Assembly (NCBI GenBank): GCA_046719305.1
Contig: JBDNDE010000037.1
Coordinates: 1 to 20,514 of the forward strand
Direction of reading: 5' to 3'
Length of the DNA: 20,514 nt
DNA from: RGDT01 sp046719305
Lineage (GTDB): Bacteria; Planctomycetota; Planctomycetia; Gemmatales; Gemmataceae
Position 1 is the stretch's first letter, and each line of letters opens with the position of its first letter. Made by a program: the position numbers and the translations under genes. Under the pieces are notes generated by a model. That model did not search any database, was not told the origin of the DNA, and worked only from the letters and a program-made list of their open reading frames with translations. Positions 1-6,801 of this stretch are shown piece by piece.

Positions 1-726
1 CGGATCGTCCCAACGAGCCGGCTTCATGTTGTCGCGAAGGTAATCGAAGCCAAACTCGCTATTAGTACCATAAGTGATGTCAGCCTCATAGGCTTGTCGG
101 CGCAGCTGGGGGTCCATGTCGGACTGGATATAAGCTGCCGTCACCCCCACAGCGCGATAAATGGGTAACATCCATTCGCAATCGCGGCGGGCCAGGTAAT
201 CGTTGACCGTTACGACATGTACCCCTTGCCCCGTCAACGCATTCAGCACCGCCGGCAGCGTTGCCACCAGCGTCTTTCCCTCGCCGGTAGACATTTCCGC
301 GATATTGCCGCGATGCAGCACGATCCCGCCGAGGATTTGCACGTCGAAGTGACGCATCCCCTTGGTCCGGCGGGCGGCCTCACGAGTGGCGGCAAAGGAA
401 TCGGGCAACAGGTCATCGAGCTTGGCCCCTTGAGCGAGCTTCTCCTTGAGCCGGGCCGCTGTCCCACGGAGCTCCTCATCGCTCATGGCCTGGTAGACTT
501 TTTCCAACTCGTTGACCTGAGCCAGCAACGAGCCAGGGATCACCGTATGGACGGCACCCGGCTGAGCAGCGCGGACATAGCCCAGTGAGCGAATCGTCCG
601 TTCATTGCTCGAACCGAACAGATTTAGAAAGAACTTGCCCACCCCCTCTGAGAAGGCCGACAGACCATCGCTCAACTTTTCCCAAAAGTTGGTATCGAGG
701 CTGGGGGGCGTTGCAGTACTGCTCAT
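1..726 (-). CDS. secA: SecA preprotein translocase ATPase, N-terminal part (cut by left edge)
   Basis: This is the motor ATPase that drives unfolded preproteins through SecYEG. The reading frame is open from an ATG at 726 to the left edge, giving 242 residues; the C-terminal two thirds lie outside the window. It shows the Walker A motif MSTGEGKT (residues 145-152), preceded by GMRHFDVQILGGIVLHRG and followed by VVTVNDYLARRD and TYGTNSEFGFDYLRDNM, all hallmark SecA NBD1 sequence. An AGGAG lies 8 bases before the ATG, which supports this start. Walker A lies about 43 residues further in than in E. coli SecA, so there is an N-terminal extension rich in small and acidic residues (FWEKLSDGLSAFSEG). 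The neighbouring amylase is divergent. Identification is secure; whether the rest is intact cannot be seen. Confidence 0.97.
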   Translation of the reverse strand, partial: MSSTATPPSLDTNFWEKLSDGLSAFSEGVGKFFLNLFGSSNERTIRSLGYVRAAQPGAVHTVIPGSLLAQVNELEKVYQAMSDEELRGTAARLKEKLAQGAKLDDLLPDSFAATREAARRTKGMRHFDVQILGGIVLHRGNIAEMSTGEGKTLVATLPAVLNALTGQGVHVVTVNDYLARRDCEWMLPIYRAVGVTAAYIQSDMDPQLRRQAYEADITYGTNSEFGFDYLRDNMKPARWDDP

Positions 727-1102
727 CCGTTCGACTCCTAGCATCGGCTTGAGATCGCACCTTGCAAACTCCGCAAAGCAGGCAAGTTGTGCGGATAACC
801 TCGGTTACTCTAGGCGTCCGTTCGCCTTAAGGTCAAGACGAGCTAGCACTTGGTCCTGCTCTGACCTCTCCTCGACCGTCCGCTTTTTTTTGGTTTCTAT
901 CCAAATTAGGACGTTCACACCGATCGTTCTCGTCGCGTCAAGTCGATAATCCAGGCAATCCTCGTTTACGTCATCGATTGCACCTTCCCTCCCCGAGTGA
1001 TCATTCCCCTTTTTGCTGCTTTCTCTCTAGAAGCCTCTACCTCTGAAACGTCAAGCTCTCTTTCTGGTTCGTTTGCTTCTCTCTGGCCGTGAGGAACATC
1101 GC
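727..1102. other. Intergenic region between divergent secA and amylase genes
   Basis: This stretch of about 376 bases has no convincing gene. It holds the secA ribosome site (AGGAG just above 726), the candidate secA promoter, a run of eight T at about 882-889, and a pyrimidine-rich stretch over the last 90 bases before the amylase start. I could not pick out a persuasive promoter for the amylase. Short open frames here lack ribosome sites. Confidence 0.5.
807..836 (-). promoter_or_regulatory. Candidate sigma70-type promoter for secA
   Basis: On the minus strand, TTGACC (831-836) is followed after 18 bases by TAGAGT (807-812). The first matches the -35 consensus at 5 of 6 positions and the second matches the -10 at 4 of 6. 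It would give a leader of about 75 bases before the secA start at 726. Planctomycete promoters are poorly defined, so this is only a candidate. Confidence 0.3.
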
Positions 1103-2296
1103 ATGCTCGGTAACGGACAGGAATTGCTTCTCCAAGGTTTTCACTGGAAATCGCATCTGGGCTCGCGCGAGGCCACTGGGGCGGTCAAACCATGGTGGCG
1201 GATCGTTCGCGACAATGCCTCCACCATTCGCAAGGCGGGCTTTACCCATCTCTGGTTGCCGCCCTGTTCCGATTCCCTCGCTCCCCAGGGCTACATTCCC
1301 CGCCGTTGGTTCGATTTTCACTCGGCCTATGGTAATCTCGCCGAACTCAAAGATGCCTTGCAGGCACTTGGCCCCGTGGCGGCTTTGGCCGATGTTGTGG
1401 TCAACCATCGCGTCGGTGTACATACCAGCGGAGCAGATTTTGAAGATCCCCCCTTTGCCGATAACGCTGCCGCCATTTGCTGTGATGACGAAAGTGGGGT
1501 GGGCACCGGTGCTCCGGACACTGGCGAACGACATCCCTGTGGCCGCGACTTAGACCACACCAACCCGGATGTTCGCTATGCTGTCAAACTCTACTTAGAT
1601 CGCCTTCAAGCCATCGGCTTCCGGGGCTGGCGTTGGGATCTGGTCAAAGGCTTTGCTGGCCGCTATGTCGGCGAGTACATCGAAGCCAGTGGCAACTTAT
1701 TCAGCGTGGGCGAATGTTTCGAGTCCAACCGTCAACTGGTCTGTGATTGGATCCAATCCACTGGGAGTCGTTGTGCCGCTTTTGATTTTCCGACACGTTA
1801 CCGGCTGTATGACGCCTTGTGTCGCAACCAATTCAGCGTTTTAGGTGATGACACCTCTGAACGTCCGCGAGCAGCAGGGCTGATCGGAATTTGGCCCTCC
1901 ATGGCTGTCACCTTCGTAGATAACCACGACACCGAATACACCCGCGAGCGGGAGCATGAAGCCAATTATGACGCCACCCGGCACTTTCCCGGGCGTTGGG
2001 TGGAGACGGCGTATGCATACACTTTGACCCATCCGGGTGTGCCGTGCGTCTTTTGGCAGCACTACTTCGATTGGGGCAGTCAGGCACGTTGTTTGATCGA
2101 TCACTTAATGATCCTACGACGTCGTTGCGGTGTCCATAGTACTAGTCGTTTGACTATTCACCGAGCCGAAGCGGGACTGTATGCGGCGGAGATCGACGGG
2201 CGAATCGCGGTTCGCCTGGGGGATCGTCTGTGGTGTCCCGGCTATGGCTGGCATGAGGAAACCAGCGGCGAACGCTTCACGGTGTGGACACGCTGA
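1103..2296 (+). CDS. GH13 alpha-amylase, plant-like short form, cytoplasmic
   Basis: This is a predicted endo-acting alpha-1,4-glucan hydrolase of 397 residues. The four conserved GH13 regions are visible: DVVVNH (97-102), GWRWDLVKGF with nucleophile Asp179, SVGECFE with acid/base Glu204, and FVDNHD ending at Asp276. The opening QGFHWKSH and the length resemble plant and cyanobacterial-type alpha-amylases (LFQGFNWES). No signal peptide is present, so a role in intracellular glycogen or maltodextrin turnover is more likely than starch digestion outside the cell; this is inference. The frame extends upstream to a TTG at 1073, but GAGG at 1091-1094, 8 bases before ATG 1103, favours the ATG. Only a short beta domain follows the barrel, and no carbohydrate-binding module is seen. 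The gene stands alone, divergent from secA. Confidence 0.92.
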   Translation: MLGNGQELLLQGFHWKSHLGSREATGAVKPWWRIVRDNASTIRKAGFTHLWLPPCSDSLAPQGYIPRRWFDFHSAYGNLAELKDALQALGPVAALADVVVNHRVGVHTSGADFEDPPFADNAAAICCDDESGVGTGAPDTGERHPCGRDLDHTNPDVRYAVKLYLDRLQAIGFRGWRWDLVKGFAGRYVGEYIEASGNLFSVGECFESNRQLVCDWIQSTGSRCAAFDFPTRYRLYDALCRNQFSVLGDDTSERPRAAGLIGIWPSMAVTFVDNHDTEYTREREHEANYDATRHFPGRWVETAYAYTLTHPGVPCVFWQHYFDWGSQARCLIDHLMILRRRCGVHSTSRLTIHRAEAGLYAAEIDGRIAVRLGDRLWCPGYGWHEETSGERFTVWTR

Positions 2297-2325
2297 AGCG
2301 CAGAGCAGCACACGAGACTGGGAGC

Positions 2326-2354
2326 TTGACTCCCCTCGTTGAGACGACTAGCAT
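2326..2354 (+). promoter_or_regulatory. Promoter of tRNA-Gln
   Basis: TTGACT (2326-2331, 5 of 6 to the -35 consensus), a 17-base spacer and TAGCAT (2349-2354, 4 of 6 to the -10) place transcription start near 2361, five bases before the mature tRNA. Spacing and location are what a stand-alone tRNA gene needs. Confidence 0.55.
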
Positions 2355-2365
2355 GAAGGTGTCTT

Positions 2366-2436
2366 TGGGGTATGGTGTAACGGTAGCACAACTGACTCTG
2401 GATCAGTTTGTCTAGGTTCGAATCCTAGTACCCCAG
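2366..2436 (+). tRNA. tRNA-Gln (anticodon CUG)
   Basis: A full cloverleaf can be folded by eye. The acceptor stem is TGGGGTA/TACCCCA with the U1-A72 pair typical of bacterial tRNA-Gln, and discriminator G is at 2436. The D arm carries GGTAGC. The anticodon stem is ACTGA/TCAGT (2391-2395 with 2403-2407) around loop CTCTGGA, giving anticodon CTG, which reads CAG. The variable loop is TTGT. The T arm is CTAGG/CCTAG with loop TTCGAAT. CCA is not encoded (CTT follows the discriminator), so it must be added by nucleotidyltransferase. Confidence 0.96.
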
Positions 2437-2461
2437 CTTTCCCCCACTTGTCTAGGTTCGA
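2408..2461 (+). repeat. 14-base direct repeat copying the tRNA-Gln T-arm region
   Basis: TTGTCTAGGTTCGA occurs inside the tRNA (2408-2421: variable loop, 5' side of the T stem and start of the T loop) and again just beyond it (2448-2461), 40 bases apart. The second copy cannot form the T stem. Such an exact match is unlikely by chance; a local micro-duplication or the remnant of a recombination event are both possible. Confidence 0.8.
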
Positions 2462-2466
2462 GTGGG
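2443..2466 (+). terminator. Hairpin directly after tRNA-Gln, possible terminator or processing signal
   Basis: CCCACTTG (2443-2450) pairs with CGAGTGGG (2459-2466), eight pairs with one G-U, around the loop TCTAGGTT. The hairpin starts 7 bases after the tRNA 3' end and incorporates the duplicated T-arm segment. No T-run follows, so intrinsic termination is uncertain; it could instead protect or mark the 3' trailer. Confidence 0.4.
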
Positions 2467-2810
2467 CTGATCTTGATCCCGCATGATTCCACTAAGACTC
2501 CAACGGATGGTGCATTCTCTTTTGAAACCATGACGATAGTATGAACCCACTTTCTTTTCGTCTTGGGATGCGATTGAGTGTCGATTGAAAAGGCTCATCC
2601 CCTTCGATCCTTTTTCCTCAGGATTCCTCATTGAATGCCGAACAACCTCCTTCCTTAGTTTGCTCATACGCAAAGAGCAGACGCAGTTGCAAACGGCGGA
2701 TGGTTCAGGTTGGCGGCTACCCAATCACCCCCTCGTTTTTGCTGACAGAAACAAACAGTACGGCCGCCCACGTTTCCGCGAGAGCGGCCGGAGCCAACGC
2801 GTCTGGTTGC
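2467..2810. other. Gene-poor region between tRNA-Gln and the haem protein gene
   Basis: About 340 bases without a convincing gene. Open frames on both strands here overlap each other and lack ribosome sites or recognisable protein. Composition is more AT-rich than the flanks around 2500-2660. The only structure seen is the GC hairpin at 2761-2790. No integrase, second tRNA or mobile element was seen. Confidence 0.5.
2761..2790 (-). terminator. Possible terminator downstream of the haem/HEAT gene
   Basis: CGGCCGC (2761-2767) and GCGGCCG (2784-2790) form a perfect 7-pair GC stem with a 16-base loop, 21 bases beyond the stop at 2811. Read on the minus strand the following bases are moderately T-rich (GTACTGTTTGTTTCTG), as in a weak intrinsic terminator. 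Confidence 0.4.
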
Positions 2811-5800
2811 TTATTTAGATGGCTCGCTCTCCAAGAAGGCGAACAGGTCAGCGATTTCCTGCAAGGAGAGTTCATCCAACAGTTTTTCGGGCATAACGGA
2901 GACCAACGAGGCGAACTGCGATTCGATGTCCTTTTTGCGCAGAGTTACCTTTGTGGCGTCCGGCTGCAGCACAGTCACCTCCTCGCCGTTGATCGCGACC
3001 AAGCCCTCCAGACGTATGCCGCGTTTGGTGATGATGCTGGTCGAACGATATTGGTCGCTGATGACCTTCGAGGGATAAAGGATTGCTTCCAAGGTATCGG
3101 CTCGTTTGAAGCGTTTGGAAAGCGTGGTGAGATCCGGGCCGACCCCTTCGCCCTCGTTGCCGTATTTGTGACACTTCAGGCAGGCGGCCTTTTCGAAGAC
3201 GGCACGGCCTTTTTTGGCGTCGCCGGTCTTGCCCGCGCCGGTGGTCAGGTAGGCCAGCAACTCCGGATATTTGTACTTCGAGGGGGCGGACATCTCACCA
3301 CTTAGGCCAGGCAGCGGCGGCTCCTTGGGAAAGGCCTGAGCATACCACTTGGCCCAGGCTTTGAGTTCATCGTCAGGGTTTTCGCTACCAAACTGCCGAC
3401 CACCCGACCAGTGACGCAGCAGCTGCAACACCTTAACGCGATGAGGTCCCCGGAGCGTGTTGGCGGTTAACAGGGCGGCCCGATAGGCGGCGGCATCATC
3501 GGGCTTGGGTTTGGCCTCCATTTTTTGCAACGCTGTTAGGCAATCAAACACGATCAGTTGATTGGACGTCCGCAAACCTGCGATCAACTCCGGCAGATAC
3601 TCGAGCCGGGGATGCTCGATTACCGTCTTAAGCAGGGCGTCATTCAGGGCCGTGAGCAACTCGTTTTGCCGCGGCAAGTTGGTTGCACGTGCCGCTGTCT
3701 GAGCCGCTTGGCGTAGCTCGGCCAGGACGCCTTCGTGGCGGTCAATCGCTTGCCGCTGCGCCAGCACCAAGTTTACCTGAGGCATCTCAGCTAGTTTGCT
3801 CAGCAGCGTTTTACGAGCGGGTAGATCATAAGCCTGCAGCGTCTGGCGGAAGATGTTTTCCAAGAACGGGGTGAAGCTGTGGCCGCCCTTCCAGTCGCGT
3901 GTCGATTCATACCATGCAGCTAGGTGCATCTGTTGCTCGGGAGTCCAACCTTCCTGCAAAAAGCGTAGGCAGTAGAAGTAGTGGATTTGTTGCGCCCGGT
4001 CGCTCTTTTCTTTTAAGATGGCGTCGATCAGTTTGGCATGAACAGCCGTTTTGAGAACGCCCGTTCGTCGGAAATGGGTTAGCAGAATCGCCAGTTCGCG
4101 ATTCACGAACGGGTTGGCCCGGGGAAATAGCCTGTCGCACTCCTCGGCTATAGCCGTTTGTTCCTTCTGCGGGGGCCCAGCGATGTGGAAGCAGGCCAGT
4201 TGCACACAGCGAAGCCAATCGACGCGGTCGCTCTCACGACTGGAGGTCGGCACCGAACGCGCCAACCGCTCAAAGATCACGCGAGCATGCTTCGCCGCTT
4301 GGCCGGTCTTACACAAGGCGACAACGCCCTGCCAGGCCGCTTGCGGGTCGCTGTCGCCTTGCAAGCGATCTACCCACTTCGCCGGGTCGATCCTCTCAAG
4401 CACGAGCCGGCCAGCCGTTCGCAGGTAAGGATCTTCCGAGGCTAGCAGTGGCCAGATCGTTTCGACTTTCGGTTCCACATTCAGACGGATGAGTGCTTCG
4501 CATAATCGACGTTTAACAAATGCAGATGTTTCAGCAACCAATTGCTTTTCAAGGATGCTCGCATCGGCAGTTGTGCCCTGAATGCCGATCAGCCAGACCG
4601 CTTGCGCTCGCACTTGTTCTTCTTTATCCCTCAGCAGAGCATGGAGTATCCTGAGATCAGCGGAGAGTCCATGAATCGGTAGGGCCGTCAGAGCGGCGAC
4701 CCGCTGAGTAAGCGGCACCTTGTCATTGCCGGCCAAGCGTACTAGAGCGGCGGCGACGGCCTGGGGTTTGAACTCTTTGCCGGCTAGGAAAGAGGCCACC
4801 CGAGCGCGGGCATAGGCGGACTGCGCCTGGGGCAAGCTAGCAAGTCGGGCAGCAAATTCTTCTGGGGTGTCGGCAGCGAGATCGAAGGGCACGGGCAATT
4901 TCTCCGGAAGAATGCGGAAGACGCCCCCTTGCGTGCCCCGTCCGCCCAGCGTGAAGTAGATGCCCCCTTCGGGTCCGACCTCGACATCGGTGATGTTCAT
5001 CGGAGTGCCGATGCAGAGTTTCTCCACTTCGCCGCCGTAAGTCGCTCCCTTGATCTGCGGTAGTAACGCATAGAGCACTCCAATCGACCAGTCGGCCAGG
5101 AGAACCGCGCCGCGATAGCGTTCGCCCAAGGCGTAGTGATCGTACACGGCCACCCCCACCGGCGAACCTCGGCCGGTTTCATGCAAAGGCGGCAAGCTAT
5201 CGAGATAATAGTTGGGGGTGTTGGCCGCTCCAGTACGCCAGACGAAATCGCCGCCCGGAGGACAGTGTACAATACGCACCGCTCGATACCACGGCAGCCC
5301 CTGGTCCCATTCCATGTCGCTATCGAAGCTAAACAGTTCGCCCGCGCTGTTAAAGGCCGCATCAAACTGGTTGCGGAAGCCGGCCGTGATTAGGCTGGGA
5401 TTCTGACCAGTGAGGTCCAACCGCCAGATGGTGCCGCCCGGGGCACGCAAGCCGGCAGCATGACCACGGGCATCGTCCAAACGGGGCAACAATACGTCTT
5501 CGGTGCTGCCGGGTTGCCCTTGGTCCGGTCCCTGGCCACCGGTCGGCCAGCGTACCAACGGCGAGTTGCTTGCCAGTTGTTCGGGGTTGGGAGCTAGCCC
5601 CTTACCGATGCGGAGAAACGCATGGTTGCCCACCACTACATACAACCAACCATCGGGGCCGTGGATCACCGCATGCGGGCCATGTTCGCCCATCCCGCCC
5701 TCGAAGCGATGCAGCAGCGTCACCTCGTCGATGCGGTCGGCCCCCTTGGTGTCCCGGCAGCGGTATAGGCCGGTTCCCTGCGGGCCATTGCCCACAAGGT

Positions 5801-6617
5801 ACAGATCGTTGCCGATGCAGCACATGCCGTGTGCGTTCTTGACCTGATCACAATAGACCCGCACCGTCTGATAGACCCCCTGTTCGTTAGGGTTCTCAGC
5901 AATCAAGGTGCCGCCCCGCTCCTCGCTGAGCAGCAGCCGACCTTTAGCGTCAAAGGTCATGTTGACAATCGAAAACGGCCCTCGGTTGCCGGGGTTTTTG
6001 ACGACCTCTTGAACCGTTAGCCCCTCAGGTACGATGAAACGACGCGGGCCGCCTTTGGTCGCCTTGCCCACCCAAGGGCCGACTTGGCCATAGGTGCCCA
6101 GCACGCGAGCAGCGGTCCATTTGCGATCGTCATACGTTTCACTTTGCCAATCCTTGCCTGCCTCCTTGCTCGCCTTCCATTGTCGATCGCTTACCAGCAC
6201 CTCGCCGCTGCGGCCATTGGGCACATAGCTGAGCTTGACAACCAGGCCAGCGGGGCCACCGTGGTTGGCAGCCTCGACAGCCAAGATATTCGTGCCGTGT
6301 TTGAGATATTTCTGCACGTCAAACTTCTGCACGGTTTCCCAGACATCGCCCGAACCGATCTTTGTACCGTTGATCCAGACGGTGAAACTGTTGTCGGCCG
6401 TGATCTCCAGGGTGGCGGTATCGACCGGTATAGGCACGGGGCGATTGATAACGAAAGCGCGACGGAAGTAACGCACCTCCGAGGGGGCATGGACTAATGG
6501 GTTGCCTTCGTCAAACCAGATCCACTGCGGTTCGGTGGGTTTTTGTGCCTGCGCTTGCCAGGTCGTGACTCCTAACAGGCCAACCAACGGCAGCAAAAGG
6601 AGAGAGAGCTTTCGCAT
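2811..6617 (-). CDS. Large exported protein: sugar-binding-like domain, dehydrogenase-like propeller, HEAT repeats, PVC-type c-haem domain
   Basis: This 1268-residue protein has the layout of planctomycete 'putative membrane-bound dehydrogenase/haem-binding' proteins. Residues 1-24 are a signal peptide (MRKLSLLLLPLVGLLGV). Residues about 45-132 form a galactose-binding-like beta-sandwich (TADNSFTVWINGTKIG). About 200-600 is a beta-propeller dehydrogenase-like region. About 620-1120 is helical and HEAT-like. The C-terminus is a c-type haem domain with CLKCH (1146-1150), GVGPDLT, and SVMP with Met1242 as possible axial ligand. It should act outside the cytoplasmic membrane in an electron-transfer oxidation, perhaps of sugars; the substrate is unknown. 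The frame extends upstream to 6692, but ATG 6617 has GGAG 10 bases before it and begins the signal peptide. Both neighbouring large genes encode exported proteins. Confidence 0.88.
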   Translation of the reverse strand: MRKLSLLLLPLVGLLGVTTWQAQAQKPTEPQWIWFDEGNPLVHAPSEVRYFRRAFVINRPVPIPVDTATLEITADNSFTVWINGTKIGSGDVWETVQKFDVQKYLKHGTNILAVEAANHGGPAGLVVKLSYVPNGRSGEVLVSDRQWKASKEAGKDWQSETYDDRKWTAARVLGTYGQVGPWVGKATKGGPRRFIVPEGLTVQEVVKNPGNRGPFSIVNMTFDAKGRLLLSEERGGTLIAENPNEQGVYQTVRVYCDQVKNAHGMCCIGNDLYLVGNGPQGTGLYRCRDTKGADRIDEVTLLHRFEGGMGEHGPHAVIHGPDGWLYVVVGNHAFLRIGKGLAPNPEQLASNSPLVRWPTGGQGPDQGQPGSTEDVLLPRLDDARGHAAGLRAPGGTIWRLDLTGQNPSLITAGFRNQFDAAFNSAGELFSFDSDMEWDQGLPWYRAVRIVHCPPGGDFVWRTGAANTPNYYLDSLPPLHETGRGSPVGVAVYDHYALGERYRGAVLLADWSIGVLYALLPQIKGATYGGEVEKLCIGTPMNITDVEVGPEGGIYFTLGGRGTQGGVFRILPEKLPVPFDLAADTPEEFAARLASLPQAQSAYARARVASFLAGKEFKPQAVAAALVRLAGNDKVPLTQRVAALTALPIHGLSADLRILHALLRDKEEQVRAQAVWLIGIQGTTADASILEKQLVAETSAFVKRRLCEALIRLNVEPKVETIWPLLASEDPYLRTAGRLVLERIDPAKWVDRLQGDSDPQAAWQGVVALCKTGQAAKHARVIFERLARSVPTSSRESDRVDWLRCVQLACFHIAGPPQKEQTAIAEECDRLFPRANPFVNRELAILLTHFRRTGVLKTAVHAKLIDAILKEKSDRAQQIHYFYCLRFLQEGWTPEQQMHLAAWYESTRDWKGGHSFTPFLENIFRQTLQAYDLPARKTLLSKLAEMPQVNLVLAQRQAIDRHEGVLAELRQAAQTAARATNLPRQNELLTALNDALLKTVIEHPRLEYLPELIAGLRTSNQLIVFDCLTALQKMEAKPKPDDAAAYRAALLTANTLRGPHRVKVLQLLRHWSGGRQFGSENPDDELKAWAKWYAQAFPKEPPLPGLSGEMSAPSKYKYPELLAYLTTGAGKTGDAKKGRAVFEKAACLKCHKYGNEGEGVGPDLTTLSKRFKRADTLEAILYPSKVISDQYRSTSIITKRGIRLEGLVAINGEEVTVLQPDATKVTLRKKDIESQFASLVSVMPEKLLDELSLQEIADLFAFLESEPSK

Positions 6618-6656
6618 CGAGCAATGGCTCCACAGTCGGTGAGGTGGGCAGGATAC

Positions 6657-6662
6657 ATCATA
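6657..6662 (-). promoter_or_regulatory. Candidate -10 element for the haem/HEAT gene
   Basis: TATGAT on the minus strand matches the -10 consensus at 5 of 6 positions and lies in an AT-rich patch about 40 bases before the ATG at 6617. No good -35 hexamer sits at the expected distance, so confidence is low. Confidence 0.25.
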
Positions 6663-6801
6663 AAATTGATTGTAACCCAAACCGCCCACCAAAGCGAGAC
6701 GAAGCCGCCAAGCAGTGCTGCGGTGTGCTTGTCTCGACTTGGTCGTCTGTGCTCGAAGCGTCTGGGCAACTACAGGTCAAGTACGGGGGCAGTGAGCCGC
6801 C

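Noticed and set aside
217..588. Plus-strand open frame inside secA
   Set aside because: It is antisense to clear SecA NBD1 sequence including Walker A.
1037..1534. Minus-strand open frame over the amylase start
   Set aside because: It is antisense to the conserved GH13 barrel and has no domain signal.
2366..2461. tRNA-Gln plus repeat as an integration attachment site of a genomic island
   Set aside because: The repeats are only 40 bases apart, do not include the tRNA 3' end, and no integrase or mobile gene lies nearby.
2631..3305. Plus-strand open frame of 224 codons over the haem domain region
   Set aside because: It is antisense to the conserved c-haem domain and has no family resemblance; it arises from the GC-rich complementary frame.
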